DNA of 64,000 bases from Aquihabitans sp. G128 (GCF_019048865.1 NZ_CP077604.1:1116001-1180000), one strand, 5' to 3'. Counted from the stretch's first letter, positions 8,579-16,681 are shown. Notes: generated by a model from the letters alone, not told the origin. Numbers and translations are program-made.

Positions 8579-9319
8579 GTGACCGTGCGTTCGGAGACCC
8601 GCCCCGGTGATCCGGCGACCAGCGCGTTCCCCGTCCAGGCCCCGGTCGACGAGGCCACGTGGCGCCGCTGGGCCGCCCGCATCCCGCTCGCCGATCCGGC
8701 GGCGGGCCCGGTGTTGGTGGTCGCCCCCCACCCCGACGACGAGACGCTGGGCTGCGGCGGCCTGATCGCCGACCTCTGCCGGCGAGGGGTCGACGTCGCG
8801 GTCGTGACCGTCACCGACGGCGAAGGGTCCCACCCCGGCAGCCCCGGCCTCGCCGAGCTGCGACACGGCGAACAGGCTCGGGCCCTGGCGCACCTGGGGG
8901 TGCCGAGCCCGACCCGCCGCCTCGGCCTGCCCGACGGCTCGGTGCACGCCCATGCCGACGACCTCGTCGCCCGGCTCCGTGAGCTCGCGGCGGGGGCCTC
9001 GCTGGTGGTGGCGCCGTGGTCCGAGGACGGCCACACCGACCACGATGCGTGCGGCCTCGCCGCCATCTCGGCGGCCGCCGCGGTCGGCGCCGAGGTCTGG
9101 GCGTACCCCGTGTGGGCCTGGCAGTGGGCCCAGGACCACGAGCTCGACGGCCTCGACTGGGTGGGTCACGAGGTCTCGTCGAGCGCCCGGCAGGCGAAGC
9201 AGCGGGCGGTCGCGTGCTTCGCGTCGCAGACGACCGGGATGCTCGGCGCCGTCATCGTGGGCCCCGAGGCGCTCCCCCGCTTCGAGCGGACCGTCGAGGT
9301 GTTCGCCCGTGTCGGTTGA
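8579..9319 (+). CDS. PIG-L family (LmbE-like) N-deacetylase
   Basis: This 246-aa protein carries the zinc-site motif APHPDDETLGCGG (His51, Asp53, Asp54) and the second metal motif DGHTDHDACG (His152, His155). This makes it a member of the PIG-L/LmbE family, which removes acetyl groups from N-acetylglucosamine-type sugars (MshB, PIG-L, BshB). The substrate is unknown. It overlaps the following NodS-like methyltransferase by 11 bases and leads a tightly packed cassette of four genes. That context argues for a role on an amino-sugar-containing product rather than mycothiol. The GTG start has TATGCA six bases before it. Confidence 0.88.
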   Translation: MTVRSETRPGDPATSAFPVQAPVDEATWRRWAARIPLADPAAGPVLVVAPHPDDETLGCGGLIADLCRRGVDVAVVTVTDGEGSHPGSPGLAELRHGEQARALAHLGVPSPTRRLGLPDGSVHAHADDLVARLRELAAGASLVVAPWSEDGHTDHDACGLAAISAAAAVGAEVWAYPVWAWQWAQDHELDGLDWVGHEVSSSARQAKQRAVACFASQTTGMLGAVIVGPEALPRFERTVEVFARVG

Positions 9320-9887
9320 ACCGTGGAGCGCCGAGGCGTTCGAGCAGCGCTACCAGGGCGACGCCGACCCCTGGGACTTCGCCGGTTCGCCGTACGAGCA
9401 GGGTCGCTACGCGTCGATCCTCGCGTCCCTCGGTCGGCCCTCGTACGGCCGGGCCTACGAGCCGGGTTGCTCGGTGGGTGAGCTGACCGCGCTGCTGGCG
9501 CCGCGCTGCGCAGAGCTGGTCGCCACCGACGTGTCGGCCACCGCCGTGGACCGGGCCCGAGCCCGCTGCCGCGATCTGGCCGGGGTGACGCTCGCGACCG
9601 GGTCGGTCACCGATGCCCCGCCGGCGCCGCTCGACCTCGTCGTGTTGAGCGAGGTCGGCTACTACCTGAGCACCGTCGAGCTCGCCGAGGTCGCCGGTGC
9701 GCTCGGCGCGGCCCTGGCTCCCGGCGGCGAGCTCGTCGCCTGCCACTGGCTCGGCGAGAGTCCCGACCACCAGCTCCACGGCACCACCGTCCACCGGGTC
9801 CTGGCCGACTCGCTCCCCTCGCGGCTCGCCCGCACCCGCCACGTGTCGGCGCCGGGGTTCACCATCGACCGCTGGACCGCGTCGTGA
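9309..9887 (+). CDS. NodS-like SAM-dependent methyltransferase
   Basis: About 192 aa starting at GTG 9309 inside the end of the deacetylase gene. The opening FEQRYQGDADPWDFAGSPYE is characteristic of the nodulation-S-like group. Motif I is GYEPGCSVGEL-like (YEPGCSVGELT), followed by VATDVS and by LVVLSEVGYYL. NodS itself N-methylates the deacetylated end of Nod-factor sugars. Pairing with a PIG-L deacetylase therefore suggests methylation of a newly exposed amine, but this is inference. The gene overlaps the following glycosyltransferase by ATGA, so the cassette is translationally coupled. Confidence 0.82.
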   Translation: MSVEPWSAEAFEQRYQGDADPWDFAGSPYEQGRYASILASLGRPSYGRAYEPGCSVGELTALLAPRCAELVATDVSATAVDRARARCRDLAGVTLATGSVTDAPPAPLDLVVLSEVGYYLSTVELAEVAGALGAALAPGGELVACHWLGESPDHQLHGTTVHRVLADSLPSRLARTRHVSAPGFTIDRWTAS

Positions 9888-10963
9888 GCCCCGGCGGGTG
9901 GTCGGTGGGCGTGGTGGTGCCGGCGCGCAACGAGACCGCCACCATCGAGGCCTGCCTGGCTTCGATCCTCGCTGCACCGCTTCCCGCCGGGTCGGACCTC
10001 TGGATCGTGGTCGTGGCCGACGGCTGCGACGACGACACCGCCGGACGGGCCCGGCGGGCCCTCGGCGCGCGCGGCGAGGTCGTCGTGGTCGCCACCGGGA
10101 ACGTCGGTGCCGCTCGCCGCGTGGGCGCACGCCGTGCGCTCGACCACCTCGACCAGACCCAGGGGCGGCCCCCGGAGCGCACGTGGCTGCTCACCACCGA
10201 TGCCGACAGCACGGTGCCCGGCGCCTGGATCGAGGCCCACCTCGGCCACGCCGACGCGGGTGCCGAGGGCGTGGCCGGGACGGTGGCGGTGGCGTCCTTC
10301 AGCGAGCACCCCACCTCGGTGCCCGACCGGTTCGCCGCCGAGTACGTGCTCCACCCCGACGGCACCCACCCCCACGTGCACGGCGCCAACCTCGGCGCCC
10401 GCGCCGACGCCTACGTCGCCGTCGGGGGGTGGGCCCCGCTGCGCACCGGCGAGGACCACGACCTCTGGAACCGGCTCCGGGCCGGAGGCGCCGCCCTCGT
10501 CACGACGATCGAGGCGCCGGTGACCACGAGCGGCAGGCGGACGGGCCGTGCCCCGTCCGGCTTCGCCGCCCGCCTGCTCGAGCTCGCCCCGGCGCCCGTG
10601 GCGGTCGAAGCGCCGGACCTGGTCGGCTCGTGGCGCGCCGCGACGACCTCCACGCCCTCGTCGCATCGGGAGACCTCGACCTCCCGCCCCTCGGCGGCGG
10701 CGCCACCGCCGAGCGGTGGGCCGCGCTCGCCGCCATCGCTCGCCGTGACGTCTCCCTGGGGCGGCTCGCCGAAGCCCACGCCGGCGCGTGCCAGATCCTG
10801 GCGGAGGCGGGCCGATCGGCGCCCCCTGGCCAGACCTTGGGCGTGTGGGCGTCGGAGCACCCCGCCCACGTGGTGCGCGCCGAACGCACCGGACACGGCC
10901 TCCGGCTCACCGGGTCCAAGGGCTTCTGCACCGGTGCCGGCATCGTCGACGCCGCCCTCGTGA
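9884..10963 (+). CDS. Family 2 glycosyltransferase (3' end uncertain)
   Basis: A GT-A fold begins at SVGVVVPARNETATIEACL, has the VVVADGCDDDT nucleotide-sugar motif, a DAD metal site in TTDADSTVP (residues 105-111) and GEDHDLWNRL as the acceptor/base region. It probably transfers a sugar onto the amino-sugar or lipid intermediate made by its neighbours. Convincing glycosyltransferase sequence ends near 10600. The frame has no stop until 10961-10963, so the last 330 bases overlap the acyl-CoA dehydrogenase-like gene in another frame and are unlikely to be translated. A lost stop codon or an indel near 10600-10650 is the likely cause. Confidence 0.72.
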   Translation: MSPGGWSVGVVVPARNETATIEACLASILAAPLPAGSDLWIVVVADGCDDDTAGRARRALGARGEVVVVATGNVGAARRVGARRALDHLDQTQGRPPERTWLLTTDADSTVPGAWIEAHLGHADAGAEGVAGTVAVASFSEHPTSVPDRFAAEYVLHPDGTHPHVHGANLGARADAYVAVGGWAPLRTGEDHDLWNRLRAGGAALVTTIEAPVTTSGRRTGRAPSGFAARLLELAPAPVAVEAPDLVGSWRAATTSTPSSHRETSTSRPSAAAPPPSGGPRSPPSLAVTSPWGGSPKPTPARARSWRRRADRRPLARPWACGRRSTPPTWCAPNAPDTASGSPGPRASAPVPASSTPPS

Positions 10964-11574
10964 CGGTCCCGGCGAGCGACGGTCCCCTCCTGCTCCTCGT
11001 CGACCTGGCCGACCTGGGCGAGGACCAGGTCTCCCTGGACGACTGGCGGACCCCGGCGCTCGCCGACACCCGCACCGCCACCGTGACCTTCGACGGGCTC
11101 GTCGTGGGCGAGGACGCCGTGCTCGGCGGGCCCGGCTGGTACCTCGATCGACCGGGCTTCTGGCTCGGAGCCGTGGGCCCCGCCGCCTGCTGGGCCGGCG
11201 CCGCCCAGGGCCTGGTGGACCACGCGGCGGACCACCTCGGCGACGACCCGCACCGCCTCGCCCACCTCGGCGCGCTCACCGCCGCCTCCTGGGACCTGGA
11301 CGCCATCCTCTCCGCCGCCGGCGACGCCGCCGACAGGGGCGGGCACGATGTCGACGGCGCGCGGCGGCTGGCGCTCACCGTCCGCCACCTCGTCGACGAC
11401 CGCTGCGAGGATGTCCAGCGGCGCTTCGAGCGGGCCCTCGGACCGCGCGCCCTCGCGGGCGATGCCGCCGTCGCCGAGCGCCATGCAGCCCTCACCCTGT
11501 ACCGCCGGCAGTGCCACGCCGAGGCCGACCTCGAGGCGCTCGGCCGCATCGCCCGCGCCCGACCGGCGTCGTGA
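10630..11574 (+). CDS. Acyl-CoA dehydrogenase-like flavoprotein (short form)
   Basis: About 314 aa. The N-terminal helical part has LGRLAEAHAGACQIL, the middle beta domain has the FAD-contacting LTGSKGFCTGAG and VDAALVT, and a shortened C-terminal helical domain follows. At roughly 315 residues it is shorter than the usual 380. I cannot point to the catalytic glutamate with confidence, so it may be a divergent or non-catalytic member. In the cassette it could introduce or remove a double bond in an acyl group on the product. GTG 10630 is an estimate, because the boundary with the glycosyltransferase is unclear. Confidence 0.7.
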   Translation: MARRDDLHALVASGDLDLPPLGGGATAERWAALAAIARRDVSLGRLAEAHAGACQILAEAGRSAPPGQTLGVWASEHPAHVVRAERTGHGLRLTGSKGFCTGAGIVDAALVTVPASDGPLLLLVDLADLGEDQVSLDDWRTPALADTRTATVTFDGLVVGEDAVLGGPGWYLDRPGFWLGAVGPAACWAGAAQGLVDHAADHLGDDPHRLAHLGALTAASWDLDAILSAAGDAADRGGHDVDGARRLALTVRHLVDDRCEDVQRRFERALGPRALAGDAAVAERHAALTLYRRQCHAEADLEALGRIARARPAS

Positions 11575-11668
11575 GCGATGGTCGCTCGCCCTTGCGGGTG
11601 GTTCGCGGGTCGACGTGCACCGCCGGGGTAGGCGAGGCAGCGACGGCCACGACGGAAGCCCGAGACCG

Positions 11669-12142
11669 ATGGATCGCCTAGCCGAGTACCGCTACGAGAG
11701 CGCCGCCGAGGCCGCCGCCATCCGCACCTCGCTCCGGGAGACCGTCGCCATGGCCGGACTGTCCGGTGAGCGGTGCGACGACGTCGCCCTGATGGCCAGC
11801 GAGCTCATGGCCAACACCCTCCGCCACACCGACACCCCACAGCCACGGCTCACGCTCGATCGAACGGGAGAGCAGCTGCGGGTCACGGTGACCGACCGGG
11901 ACTGCTCGCACCCCGCACCGCTGCCCCAGGACCCCAGCCGCTCCGGAGGGAACGGGCTCCGGATCATCGACGTCCTCGCCGATCGCTGGGGCACCCGTCA
12001 CCACGACGGCCTCGGCAAGTCGGTCTGGTTCACGATCGCGCTGCCCGCTTGGGCCGCCCCGCCGGCGCAGCGGCCCCGAGGCGCGAGGAGCGAGGAGCGA
12101 GGAGCGCCGAAGAGGATCGACCGGACGCTCGCCACGGACTGA
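11669..12142 (+). CDS. RsbW-like anti-sigma factor serine kinase (HATPase)
   Basis: This 157-aa protein has a single GHKL ATPase domain. The N-box is SELMANTLRH (Asn49) and the G-box is GGNGLRIIDVLAD (from residue 93). GLGKSVWFTIALP closes the domain, and a 30-residue charged tail rich in Arg/Glu follows. RsbW-type kinases bind a sigma factor and phosphorylate STAS antagonists. The STAS gene 73 bases downstream is the obvious partner, and no sigma-B-type gene is seen nearby. Many stand-alone actinobacterial copies have no known target. Confidence 0.85.
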   Translation: MDRLAEYRYESAAEAAAIRTSLRETVAMAGLSGERCDDVALMASELMANTLRHTDTPQPRLTLDRTGEQLRVTVTDRDCSHPAPLPQDPSRSGGNGLRIIDVLADRWGTRHHDGLGKSVWFTIALPAWAAPPAQRPRGARSEERGAPKRIDRTLATD

Positions 12143-12214
12143 TGACGTATCGTCTCCGAGGCCGGTGAAGCAGCCGCTGGCATTCCCGCTGAGGAAGCCC
12201 GTCCCGGAGGACCC

Positions 12215-12574
12215 ATGGCCAGCTCCGAGTCCCGCCCCTTCGCCGCCGAGCTCGACCGATCCGGGTCGACGCTGACCGCCTACCTCAGCGGTGACCTCGA
12301 CCTCGTGGGCGCGCCCCTCTTGGTCGAGGCGATGCAGGGCGCCGTCGACGAATCCGTCCAGCGGGTGGTGCTCGACCTGTCGACGCTCACGTTCTGCGAC
12401 AGCCTCGGCCTCCGGGCCATGCTCACCGTCAACCAGCAGGTGCTCGACCGCGGCGGCGAGGTCGTGCTCCAGGACCCCAGCCGGACGCTGCGCCGCATGC
12501 TCGCCGTCACCGGCATCGACACGGTGCTGGCGGTGCAGGGCATCACCGAGGACCCCAGCGGCGGAGCCCCCTGA
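12215..12574 (+). CDS. STAS-domain anti-sigma factor antagonist
   Basis: This 119-aa STAS protein has a strand-helix pattern starting LTAYLSGDLDLVGAPLLVEA. The phospho-acceptor serine is in TFCDSLGL (Ser63), and the C-terminal helix is RTLRRMLAVTGIDTVLAVQG. It lies 72 bases downstream of an RsbW-like kinase, so the two probably form a partner-switching pair. GGAGG just before the ATG gives a clear ribosome binding site. Immediately after its stop begins a decayed copy of the same domain's C-terminus. Confidence 0.88.
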   Translation: MASSESRPFAAELDRSGSTLTAYLSGDLDLVGAPLLVEAMQGAVDESVQRVVLDLSTLTFCDSLGLRAMLTVNQQVLDRGGEVVLQDPSRTLRRMLAVTGIDTVLAVQGITEDPSGGAP

Positions 12575-12798
12575 CCGTCGAGGAGACCGGCCTGCGCTTT
12601 CGGGCCCAGGGTGTCGAGAGCCGGCTGCCAGGGCTGCCGACGACGGTCCGCCGGCTGTTCGTCGTGGCCGGGATCGACCAGGTGCTAGCCATCTACGGCC
12701 CCGCCAAGCAGCCGGACCGCCCCGACCGATCTGGCCCGATCGCGGTCAGCGGGGTAGGCCGGCGCCACCTCGCCACCCAACGCACGGAGCCCCCATGA
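12571..12798 (+). pseudogene. Remnant of a third STAS protein (C-terminal part)
   Basis: In the frame following the STAS stop, the translation contains TTVRRLFVVAGIDQVLAIYG. This closely parallels the C-terminal helix and strand of the gene just before it (RTLRRMLAVTGIDTVLAVQG). The N-terminal two thirds, including the serine loop, are missing, and there is no ATG, GTG or TTG start in a sensible place. The frame ends at the TGA overlapping the peptidase E start at 12795. The simplest reading is a tandem STAS duplicate that lost its front part, or a recombination scar. Confidence 0.55.
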
Positions 12799-13564
12799 CC
12801 GGACCCGTCCGCACCGACGCCGTCCTCTTGTCGAACTCCTCGGACGACGACGACACGCTCTACGGCTACGCCGGCGAGGCCATCCGGGAGGCGGTCCGCG
12901 GCCGACGCGTCACCTTCGTGCCCTTCGCCCTCGCCGACCTCGAGGCGTATGCCGCCAAGGCCCGTCGGGCGTTCGCGGCCTTGGGCATCGAGCTGGTGTC
13001 GGCGCACGATGGCCGCGACGCCGCGCAGGCGATCCTCGAGGCCGAGGTGCTCATGGTGGGCGGCGGCAACACCTTCCGGCTGCTCGGCGCGCTGCTGCGC
13101 CTCGGCGTCATCCCGGAGGTCTCGGCCCGGGTGACGGCGGGGCTCACCACCTACCTGGGGGCATCGGCGGGCACGAGCATCGCCGGGCCGACCATCCGCA
13201 CCAGCAACGACATGCCCATCCGCCACCCGGCCACCCTCGACGCCCTGGGCGTGGTGCCGTTCCAGATCAACGCCCACTACGTGGACCCGGACCCCCGTTC
13301 GACCTTCCGGGGCGAGCACGCGACGAGCGCCTCGAGGAGTTCCTCGAGGACAACGACGCCACCATCCTCGGCCTGCACGAAGGCTCCTACCTCCGCGTCG
13401 CCGACGGCGCCGCCACCCTGCACGGCCGGGGGCGGCTCTTCGACCGCTCGGCGACGACCGACCTGGCCGACGGCCACGTGCTCCGCTTCGCCGACCTGGC
13501 GCCAGCCCGCTTCGACGTCGGCGGCTGGAGCTCGCCGCTCGCCGCCGAGTGGGCCGCGCACTGA
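12795..13564 (+). CDS. Peptidase E-like (family S51) serine peptidase, frameshifted
   Basis: The front half has GGGNTFRLLGALL and the nucleophile segment YLGASAGTSIAG, typical of peptidase E and cyanophycinase relatives. INAHYVDPDPRSTFRGEH follows. After about 13319 the coding frame moves by one base: DERLEEFLEDNDATILGLHE and GGWSSPLAAEWAAH then run to the TGA at 13562. A single missing C at CAC(C)GCGAC would restore the frame. The joined protein is about 256 aa, a normal family length. Family S51 enzymes cleave Asp-X dipeptides or related substrates. The frameshift looks like a sequence error. Confidence 0.72.
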
Positions 13565-13584
13565 CCGCCGCTACCGTCGCCCCC

Positions 13585-14325
13585 ATGCCCACGATCGACC
13601 TCGAGGTGCCCACCCCCGACGGCACCGCCCCCGCCTCGCTGCACGTGCCCGAGGGCGACGGGCCCTGGCCCGGCGTGCTGCTGTACCCGGATGCCGGCAG
13701 CACGCGCCAGGTGTTTCGCGAGCTGGCCGATCGGTTGGCCGGCCTCGGCCACGCCGTCCTGCTGCCGGACGTCTACTACCGGGCCGGGAGCTACGAGCCG
13801 TTCTCGATCGCCACGGTCTTCACCGACCCGGGCGAGATGGCCCGGCTGGCCGAGCTGGCCGGGGCCCTGACCCCGGCCCGCGCCGCTGCGGACGCCAGGG
13901 CCTTCGCCGACCTCCTCGACGACCGCCCCGAGGTGGCCGACGGCCCGATCGGCACCACCGGCTACTGCATGGGCGGACGGCTGTCGCTCACCGCGGCCGG
14001 CACGCTGGGAGGTCGGGTGGGGGCGGCGGCGTCGTTCCACGGCGGCCGCCTCGCCGTCGTCGGTGATCCCGGCAGCCCACACCTCGGGGCGTCGACCACC
14101 CGGGCGGTGGTCTACGTCGCCGCCGCCCGGGACGACCCCCACTTCGACGGCGCCGAGGCCGCCCGCCTGCACGAGGCGTACCTGGCCGCCGGCGTCGACC
14201 ACACCATCGAGACCTACGCCGGCGCCCACGGCTTCGCCGTCCCCGACAACCCGACCTTCGACGAGGCCGCCTCCGAGCGCCACTTTCAGGCCCTGGCGGC
14301 GCTCTTCGACGCCCACCTGGGCTGA
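13585..14325 (+). CDS. Dienelactone hydrolase family protein
   Basis: This 246-aa protein has the dienelactone hydrolase signature. The nucleophile is a cysteine in TTGYCMGGRL (Cys128), the acid lies in AARDDPHF, and the histidine is in YAGAHGFAVPD. Members hydrolyse 4-carboxymethylenebutenolide in aromatic catabolism, or other esters and lactones. No ring-cleavage genes are nearby, so the natural substrate is unknown. The start ATG at 13585 has TACCGT (13572-13577) seven bases upstream, fitting the leaderless pattern, and begins MPTIDLEVPTPDGTAPA as expected for the family. Confidence 0.86.
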   Translation: MPTIDLEVPTPDGTAPASLHVPEGDGPWPGVLLYPDAGSTRQVFRELADRLAGLGHAVLLPDVYYRAGSYEPFSIATVFTDPGEMARLAELAGALTPARAAADARAFADLLDDRPEVADGPIGTTGYCMGGRLSLTAAGTLGGRVGAAASFHGGRLAVVGDPGSPHLGASTTRAVVYVAAARDDPHFDGAEAARLHEAYLAAGVDHTIETYAGAHGFAVPDNPTFDEAASERHFQALAALFDAHLG

Positions 14326-14339
14326 GCCCGGCGGACGGG

Positions 14340-14864
14340 TCAGAGGTCGCGCCGCAGGACCACGAAGTGCAGGTCGTCGCGCTGGGGGATGCCGAAGCGC
14401 TCGTCCCCGTAGGGGAAGGGGTGCGTCTCGCCGGTTGGCTGGTACCCACGCCGCTGGTAGAAGGCGATGAGCTGGTGGCGCTGGGCGATGACGTCGAGGT
14501 CCATCGACCGGCAGGACCAGGGGCCGCGGGCCAGGTCCTCGGCGTGGGCCAGCAGCGCCGAGCCCACCCCGCCCGCCTGGCGGGTGGGGTCGACGGCGAA
14601 CATGCCGAAGTGGGCCTCGGCACCCGACCGCACGACCTGCATGCAGCCGAGCAGCTCGCCGTCGCGCTCGGCCAGGAGCACGGTGCCGTCGAGATCCGTG
14701 ACGGCGGCAGTGACCATGGCGGCATCGGTGCGCTGGCCCCGGAGCAGGTGGTGCTCGGTGGTCCACCCCGCCGTGCTGGCCTCGCCCCGGTACGCCGAGG
14801 TCACCAGCGCGACGACGGCGTCGACGTCGGCGACCTCGGCCGGGCGGATGGTGAGGTCGGTCAC
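14340..14864 (-). CDS. GNAT family N-acetyltransferase
   Basis: This 174-aa protein starts at GTG 14864 with LTIRPAEVADVDAVVALV, a classic GNAT opening. It contains the acetyl-CoA-binding stretch FAVDPTRQAGGVGSALLAHA, where the usual Arg/Gln-x-x-Gly-x-Gly/Ala loop is recognisable. The C-terminal AFYQRRGYQPTGETHPFPY is the typical strand before the end. The acceptor substrate is unknown. The start was chosen because TACCTT lies six bases upstream and because the fold begins there. It converges with the dienelactone hydrolase gene, 14 bases apart. Confidence 0.85.
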   Translation of the reverse strand: MTDLTIRPAEVADVDAVVALVTSAYRGEASTAGWTTEHHLLRGQRTDAAMVTAAVTDLDGTVLLAERDGELLGCMQVVRSGAEAHFGMFAVDPTRQAGGVGSALLAHAEDLARGPWSCRSMDLDVIAQRHQLIAFYQRRGYQPTGETHPFPYGDERFGIPQRDDLHFVVLRRDL

Positions 14865-14967
14865 GGCGCGAAGGTAGCCAGGCCGCCGCCCGAAGCACGA
14901 GCCGATGAGCCCGCCGGCACGACGGCGTCTGCATCGATGAACGATGGACGATCGGGAGAAGAAGACC

Positions 14968-15459
14968 ATGGCTGCCCTCACCGACGACGACCGCCGCGAC
15001 CTCGCGGCCCAGGCGCGGCGGATCGTCGCCGCCAACCGCTACCTCACGCTGTCGACCGCCGACGCCGACGGCCGCCCCTGGGTGACGCCGGTGTACTTCA
15101 CCCCGGAGGACGACCACCGGTACCTGTGGGTCTCCTCCCCCACGGCCCGCCACTCGCGCAACATCGAGGCTCGCCGTGAGGTCGCCTTCGCCATCTTCGA
15201 CTCGACCGTGGGCATCGGGCACGGTGAGGCGGTCTACGTCGACGCCACCGCGGCGCTCGTGGCGGACGACGAGGTCGACGCGGTCACGGCCACGTTCACC
15301 GCTCGCTACCCCGAACTGGCGAGCACCACCGTCGACGACCTGCGGGGCCCCGGCCTGCTGCGGCTGTACCGGGCGGTGGCCACCGAGACCTCGGTGCTGC
15401 TCCGCGGCGGCGACCCCAGGAACGCCCACGGGATCGACACCCGGATCGTCGTGCCCTGA
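14968..15459 (+). CDS. Pyridoxamine 5'-phosphate oxidase-like flavin split-barrel protein
   Basis: About 163 aa of the split-barrel flavin-binding fold: YLTLSTADADGRPWVTPVYF is the first beta hairpin, and YLWVSSPTARHSRNIEARRE is the flavin-phosphate region. Such proteins bind FMN, F420 or haem; many actinobacterial members are F420-dependent. Function is not assigned. The ATG at 14968 is favoured because GGGAGAAGAAG precedes it at a suitable distance; an in-frame ATG at 14944 is the alternative. It stands alone between a convergent and a co-directional neighbour. Confidence 0.8.
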   Translation: MAALTDDDRRDLAAQARRIVAANRYLTLSTADADGRPWVTPVYFTPEDDHRYLWVSSPTARHSRNIEARREVAFAIFDSTVGIGHGEAVYVDATAALVADDEVDAVTATFTARYPELASTTVDDLRGPGLLRLYRAVATETSVLLRGGDPRNAHGIDTRIVVP

Positions 15460-15505
15460 CCGCAGGTCGGCCAACGGCGCAGCGCTCGCCGGTCATGATG
15501 GCGGC

Positions 15506-16660
15506 GTGCGACACGTCGGTGACGAGGAACGACGGGCCCGGCTGGCGGTCCGCCACGCGCTGGCCTCGGCGGCTCGGGTCGCCACGCCGGAGGACGCCGT
15601 CCGCGCCATGACCGTGCTGCACGCCACCGAGCCGGCGACGGTCTACCTGTCGACGTGGGCCCGGTGCGCCACGGTGACGCCGGCCGAGGTCGACCGGTCG
15701 CTCTACGTCGACCGGACCCTCGTCAAGCAGCTGGCCATGCGGCGCACCCTGTTCGTGTTCCCGCTCGACCTCCTGCCCGCCGTGTGGCCCAGCGCCTCCG
15801 CCCGGGTGGCCGGCACGGAGCGGGCCCGCATGGCCAAGGATGCGGTGGCCGCCGGGCTGGCCGACGACGGCGACGCCTGGCTCGACGAAGCCCGGGCCGC
15901 CGTGCTGGCCCTGCTGGCCGAGTCCCCCGACGGGCTGCCCGCCACCGAGGTGCGCCAGGCCATCCCGATGATCGACGTCAAGGTCGGCCCTGCCGGCGCG
16001 GTCTGGTCGGCCTCGAGGGTGCTGACCCACCTCGGCGCCACCGGCGACATCGTCCGGGGCACCAACGCCGGGGGCTGGCACACCTCCCGGCCTCGCTGGA
16101 CGCGCATCGAGCGCTGGCTCGACGCCGTGCCCGACCCGGTCGCCTCCCCCGCCGATGGCTACCGCGAGCTGGTGCGGCGCTGGTTGCAGACCTTCGGCCC
16201 CGGCACCGAAGCCGACCTCGTCTGGTGGCTCGGCTCCACCAAGGCGGTCGTGCGCGCCGCCTTGCTCGCCCTGGACGCCGAAGCGGTCTCGCTGGACGGC
16301 GGCGGGCAGGGCTGGCTGCTGCCGGACGACCTCGCCGAGCCTCCCGATCCGGGTCCGTGGGCGGCGCTGCTGCCGGTGCTCGACCCCACGATCATGGGTT
16401 GGAAGGACCGTGACTTCTACCTGGGTCCCCACCGCGAGCAGCTCTTCGACACCCGGGGCAACGCAGGGGCGACCGCCTGGGTCGACGGGCGAGCGGTCGG
16501 CTCCTGGGTCCAGGACGAGGCCGGCGTCGTGCAGCTGCGACTGCTCGAGCCGGTGTCAACCCGGGCGCAGGACGACCTGCAGGCCGAGGCCGACCGGCTG
16601 ACCGCCTGGCTCGGCGGCTTCCGCGTGGGGTCGGTGTACTCATCACCGGCGATGCGCTGA
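15506..16660 (+). CDS. AlkZ-like winged-helix DNA-binding protein (HTH_42 family)
   Basis: This 384-aa protein matches the layout of the HTH_42/AlkZ family. An N-terminal TVLHATEPATVYLSTWARC segment is followed by winged-helix repeats (RTLVKQLAMRRTLFVFP, VLTHLGATGDIVRG), a WWLGSTKAVV segment and a C-terminal barrel ending FRVGSVYSSP. AlkZ and YcaQ are DNA glycosylases that unhook alkyl lesions using a Gln-x-Gln motif. Here the corresponding early motif reads His-Ala-Thr-Glu, so the same chemistry is uncertain. The start is GTG 15506, with a CATGAT hexamer six bases upstream. Confidence 0.78.
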   Translation: MRHVGDEERRARLAVRHALASAARVATPEDAVRAMTVLHATEPATVYLSTWARCATVTPAEVDRSLYVDRTLVKQLAMRRTLFVFPLDLLPAVWPSASARVAGTERARMAKDAVAAGLADDGDAWLDEARAAVLALLAESPDGLPATEVRQAIPMIDVKVGPAGAVWSASRVLTHLGATGDIVRGTNAGGWHTSRPRWTRIERWLDAVPDPVASPADGYRELVRRWLQTFGPGTEADLVWWLGSTKAVVRAALLALDAEAVSLDGGGQGWLLPDDLAEPPDPGPWAALLPVLDPTIMGWKDRDFYLGPHREQLFDTRGNAGATAWVDGRAVGSWVQDEAGVVQLRLLEPVSTRAQDDLQAEADRLTAWLGGFRVGSVYSSPAMR

Positions 16661-16681
16661 CCAGCCGGCGGGCTCGGGTGC

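Noticed and set aside
10630..10963. Glycosyltransferase-dehydrogenase fusion protein
   Set aside because: The two coding stretches are in different frames and a GTG start with suitable sequence exists for the second. Kept only as a remark.
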